DNA from: Prevotella sp.
GTDB taxonomy: Bacteria > Bacteroidota > Bacteroidia > Bacteroidales > Bacteroidaceae
Assembly (NCBI GenBank): GCA_017412705.1
Contig: JAFPWS010000032.1
Coordinates: forward strand, 83,804 to 147,803
Direction: 5' to 3'
Length of the DNA: 64,000 bases
This document shows, piece by piece, positions 62,683-64,000 of the stretch; the stretch's first letter is position 1; every line of letters starts with the position of its first letter. Below the pieces are notes generated by a model that was not told where the DNA came from, did no database searches, and saw nothing but the letters and a program-made list of their open reading frames with translations. Made by a program: the position numbers and the translations under genes.

Positions 62683-64000
62683 CTACTTGACGACCACCTT
62701 TTTACCATCAATGATGTATACACCTTTCTCTGTGATGGTTGTCAGCTTGCGTCCACGCATATCGTAGATCTTGTGGTCTCCCGTCAGACTCCCGGCATTG
62801 ATGGTTCTGATGCCCGTGGCAGTCACCATATATACGTCTGCACCTTGCTGTACCAGTTCCATTCCGTCTATGCCCACCAGCTCATATTGGTCGGCGTGAC
62901 CCTCCTTTACCAGCACGCCTGCTTCGCGGTTGCTGTCAACCATGACCTTGATAGGTGTGGTGTGGTTAGCCTCCGAGCCGTCCAAGCTGTTCTTCTTCTC
63001 CACATAGATATGGGTGGGGCAGTCCTCGAAAGTGTTATTGCCTACCAGCTTCACATTGTTCGTACCCACGAAGACGATACCCTTCGACGTGTCGGTGCTT
63101 GCAGCGCGTCTTGCTGCGATGTTGCTTGCTTCTGCGACAATCATCTTGCAACCTACGAACTTCACGTCGTTCAAGGTAAGTTGGCCGTTGCTCTTGTTGA
63201 CGATTACGCCACTGGCCGTCGTGTTGCTGTTCTGCACGGTGACGTTCTTCAGCGTTGTCATGCCCTTGTTGCCAGCCTCTATCATGGCTGCTGTCGTTTC
63301 GATGCTGCCGTCATCGAGTGTCACATCCTCAAGGGTCAGCACTGCCGTCTCGTCCTTGGTCAGGAACAGCAGTCCGTTGGTGTATTTTTCAGCACGGCTG
63401 ATTTTGACACTGCTTGTGGCACCCTTGATGGTCACGCTCTTGCTCTCGATATTGATACGGCTCGACACTTCCTGGTCGGCTGTCAGCGTGATGGTCTCGC
63501 CGTCTTGCACTGCTGCCAGTGCCGCCGTCAGGTTCTCGTATGTCGTGTCGCCAATCTTTGCCGTAGGCACTACGGGTTTCGCCAGCTTCAGGTCGCTGTC
63601 CTTCAGCGACAGCAGCCAGTCGGCATTCGTTACTGCGAAACGGTCGGCAAATGTGCTGTTTACGCCTACCACTACCGTTATGCCCTCTATCATGACATTC
63701 TTCTCGGCATTGTTGCTGGCCCAGTTGATGCTTATCACGTTAGATGCTGTGAAGTTCTCATCGTCCACCTTGATGCGACCGTTCACCTGTGTATCGCTCT
63801 TGTACTCAGCCAGTGCATAGATAGCTGTTCCGGGACAGTCGCTGTCGATGTTCAGATAACCCTTCAGCACGAGGCGGTCGTTGGTGACGCGAGCCTTGTA
63901 GATGTAGGCACCAGCAGGGTTCGTACAGTTCTTGAAGGTCACCTTGTCGAGAATCATCTGTCCCTCGTTGGCTTTCGAGCCTACCAGGTGGCCTTCGTTA
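62683..64000 (-). CDS. Secreted surface protein with beta-helix-like repeats and sorting tail (N-terminus outside window)
   Basis: The C-terminal 438 residues are visible, read in frame to the window edge. The sequence is Thr/Ser/Asn/Val-rich with repeated short strands (AVLTLEDVTLDDGSIETTA, GMTTLKNVTVQNSNTTASG, GQLTLNDVKFVGCKMIV, NNVKLVGNNTFEDC), typical of right-handed beta-helix surface proteins. YENLTAALAAVQDGETITLT is the common start of such a domain. The end, HKIYDMRGRKLTTITEKGVY and IIDGKKVVVK, is the Prevotella sorting tail. Role unknown; probably an adhesin or carbohydrate-binding protein. Confidence 0.7.
   Translation of the reverse strand, partial: NEGHLVGSKANEGQMILDKVTFKNCTNPAGAYIYKARVTNDRLVLKGYLNIDSDCPGTAIYALAEYKSDTQVNGRIKVDDENFTASNVISINWASNNAEKNVMIEGITVVVGVNSTFADRFAVTNADWLLSLKDSDLKLAKPVVPTAKIGDTTYENLTAALAAVQDGETITLTADQEVSSRINIESKSVTIKGATSSVKISRAEKYTNGLLFLTKDETAVLTLEDVTLDDGSIETTAAMIEAGNKGMTTLKNVTVQNSNTTASGVIVNKSNGQLTLNDVKFVGCKMIVAEASNIAARRAASTDTSKGIVFVGTNNVKLVGNNTFEDCPTHIYVEKKNSLDGSEANHTTPIKVMVDSNREAGVLVKEGHADQYELVGIDGMELVQQGADVYMVTATGIRTINAGSLTGDHKIYDMRGRKLTTITEKGVYIIDGKKVVVK

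Overview
The window looks like a chromosomal piece of a Prevotella-like member of the Bacteroidales. The support is: promoters of the Bacteroidota type (TTTG, about 20 bases, TAnnTTTG), a PorZ-like component of the type IX secretion system, BspA-type leucine-rich repeat proteins ending in the short YxLDGRKL...KGVYI(V/I)NGKK(I/V)VVK tail, a three-gene fumarate reductase/succinate dehydrogenase set, and ECF sigma factor/anti-sigma pairs. No rRNA, tRNA, CRISPR array or intact transposase gene was seen.

Layout. 0-5.5 kb: a tightly overlapping minus-strand operon (GH3-like adenylate enzyme, Ig-like lipoprotein, DUF3108 protein, PD-(D/E)XK nuclease, start of an ABC ATPase). 5.6-9.3 kb: an ECF sigma factor with a cross-envelope anti-sigma protein, divergent from a lipoprotein and a serpin. 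9.5-12 kb: acpP-fabF-rnc. 12.2-22 kb: pdxB, DUF4254 protein, heptosyltransferase-like enzyme, rubredoxin (53 residues), ychF, lgt, a TPR histidine kinase and mutS. 22-26.5 kb: an accessory, repeat-rich stretch with a nucleotidyltransferase antitoxin, a gutted HEPN toxin, a secreted LRR protein and a Fic enzyme. 26.5-36.2 kb: leuS, a YitT-RdgB fusion, porZ, a membrane protein, a CotH-like kinase and gtrA. 36.2-48.6 kb: housekeeping genes (nadA, a TrmH-family methyltransferase, polA, prenyl synthase, deoC, mazG-like, dtd, uvrC, apt, mnmG). 48.8-52.3 kb: sdhCAB. 52.4-60 kb: a second accessory stretch with a frameshifted YafQ-like toxin, small secreted proteins, two ATPases and a head-to-head join of two truncated genes (uracil permease and carboxylesterase). 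60-64 kb: DUF3843-like protein, ferritin and the C-terminal part of a surface protein.

The most unusual content is non-coding. Three intergenic loci carry tandem arrays with an exact 22-base period but different cores (9.4, 22.25 and 44.1 kb); one is enclosed by a 42-base inverted repeat and one by 14-base direct repeats. A recurring cassette joins a strong A/T hairpin to an almost identical promoter and sits in front of pdxB, mutS, fic and leuS. Two roughly 145-base bulged hairpins with the same architecture but different stem sequences precede two secreted-protein genes, each just after a broken toxin-antitoxin locus. Palindromic repeats have also entered coding sequence in frame (DUF3108 protein and leucyl-tRNA synthetase). 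Two near-perfect parS sites flank apt, and an AT-rich gap with DnaA-box-like sequences lies 8.5 kb away, so the chromosome origin may be in or near this window. All reading is by eye; no database search was run.
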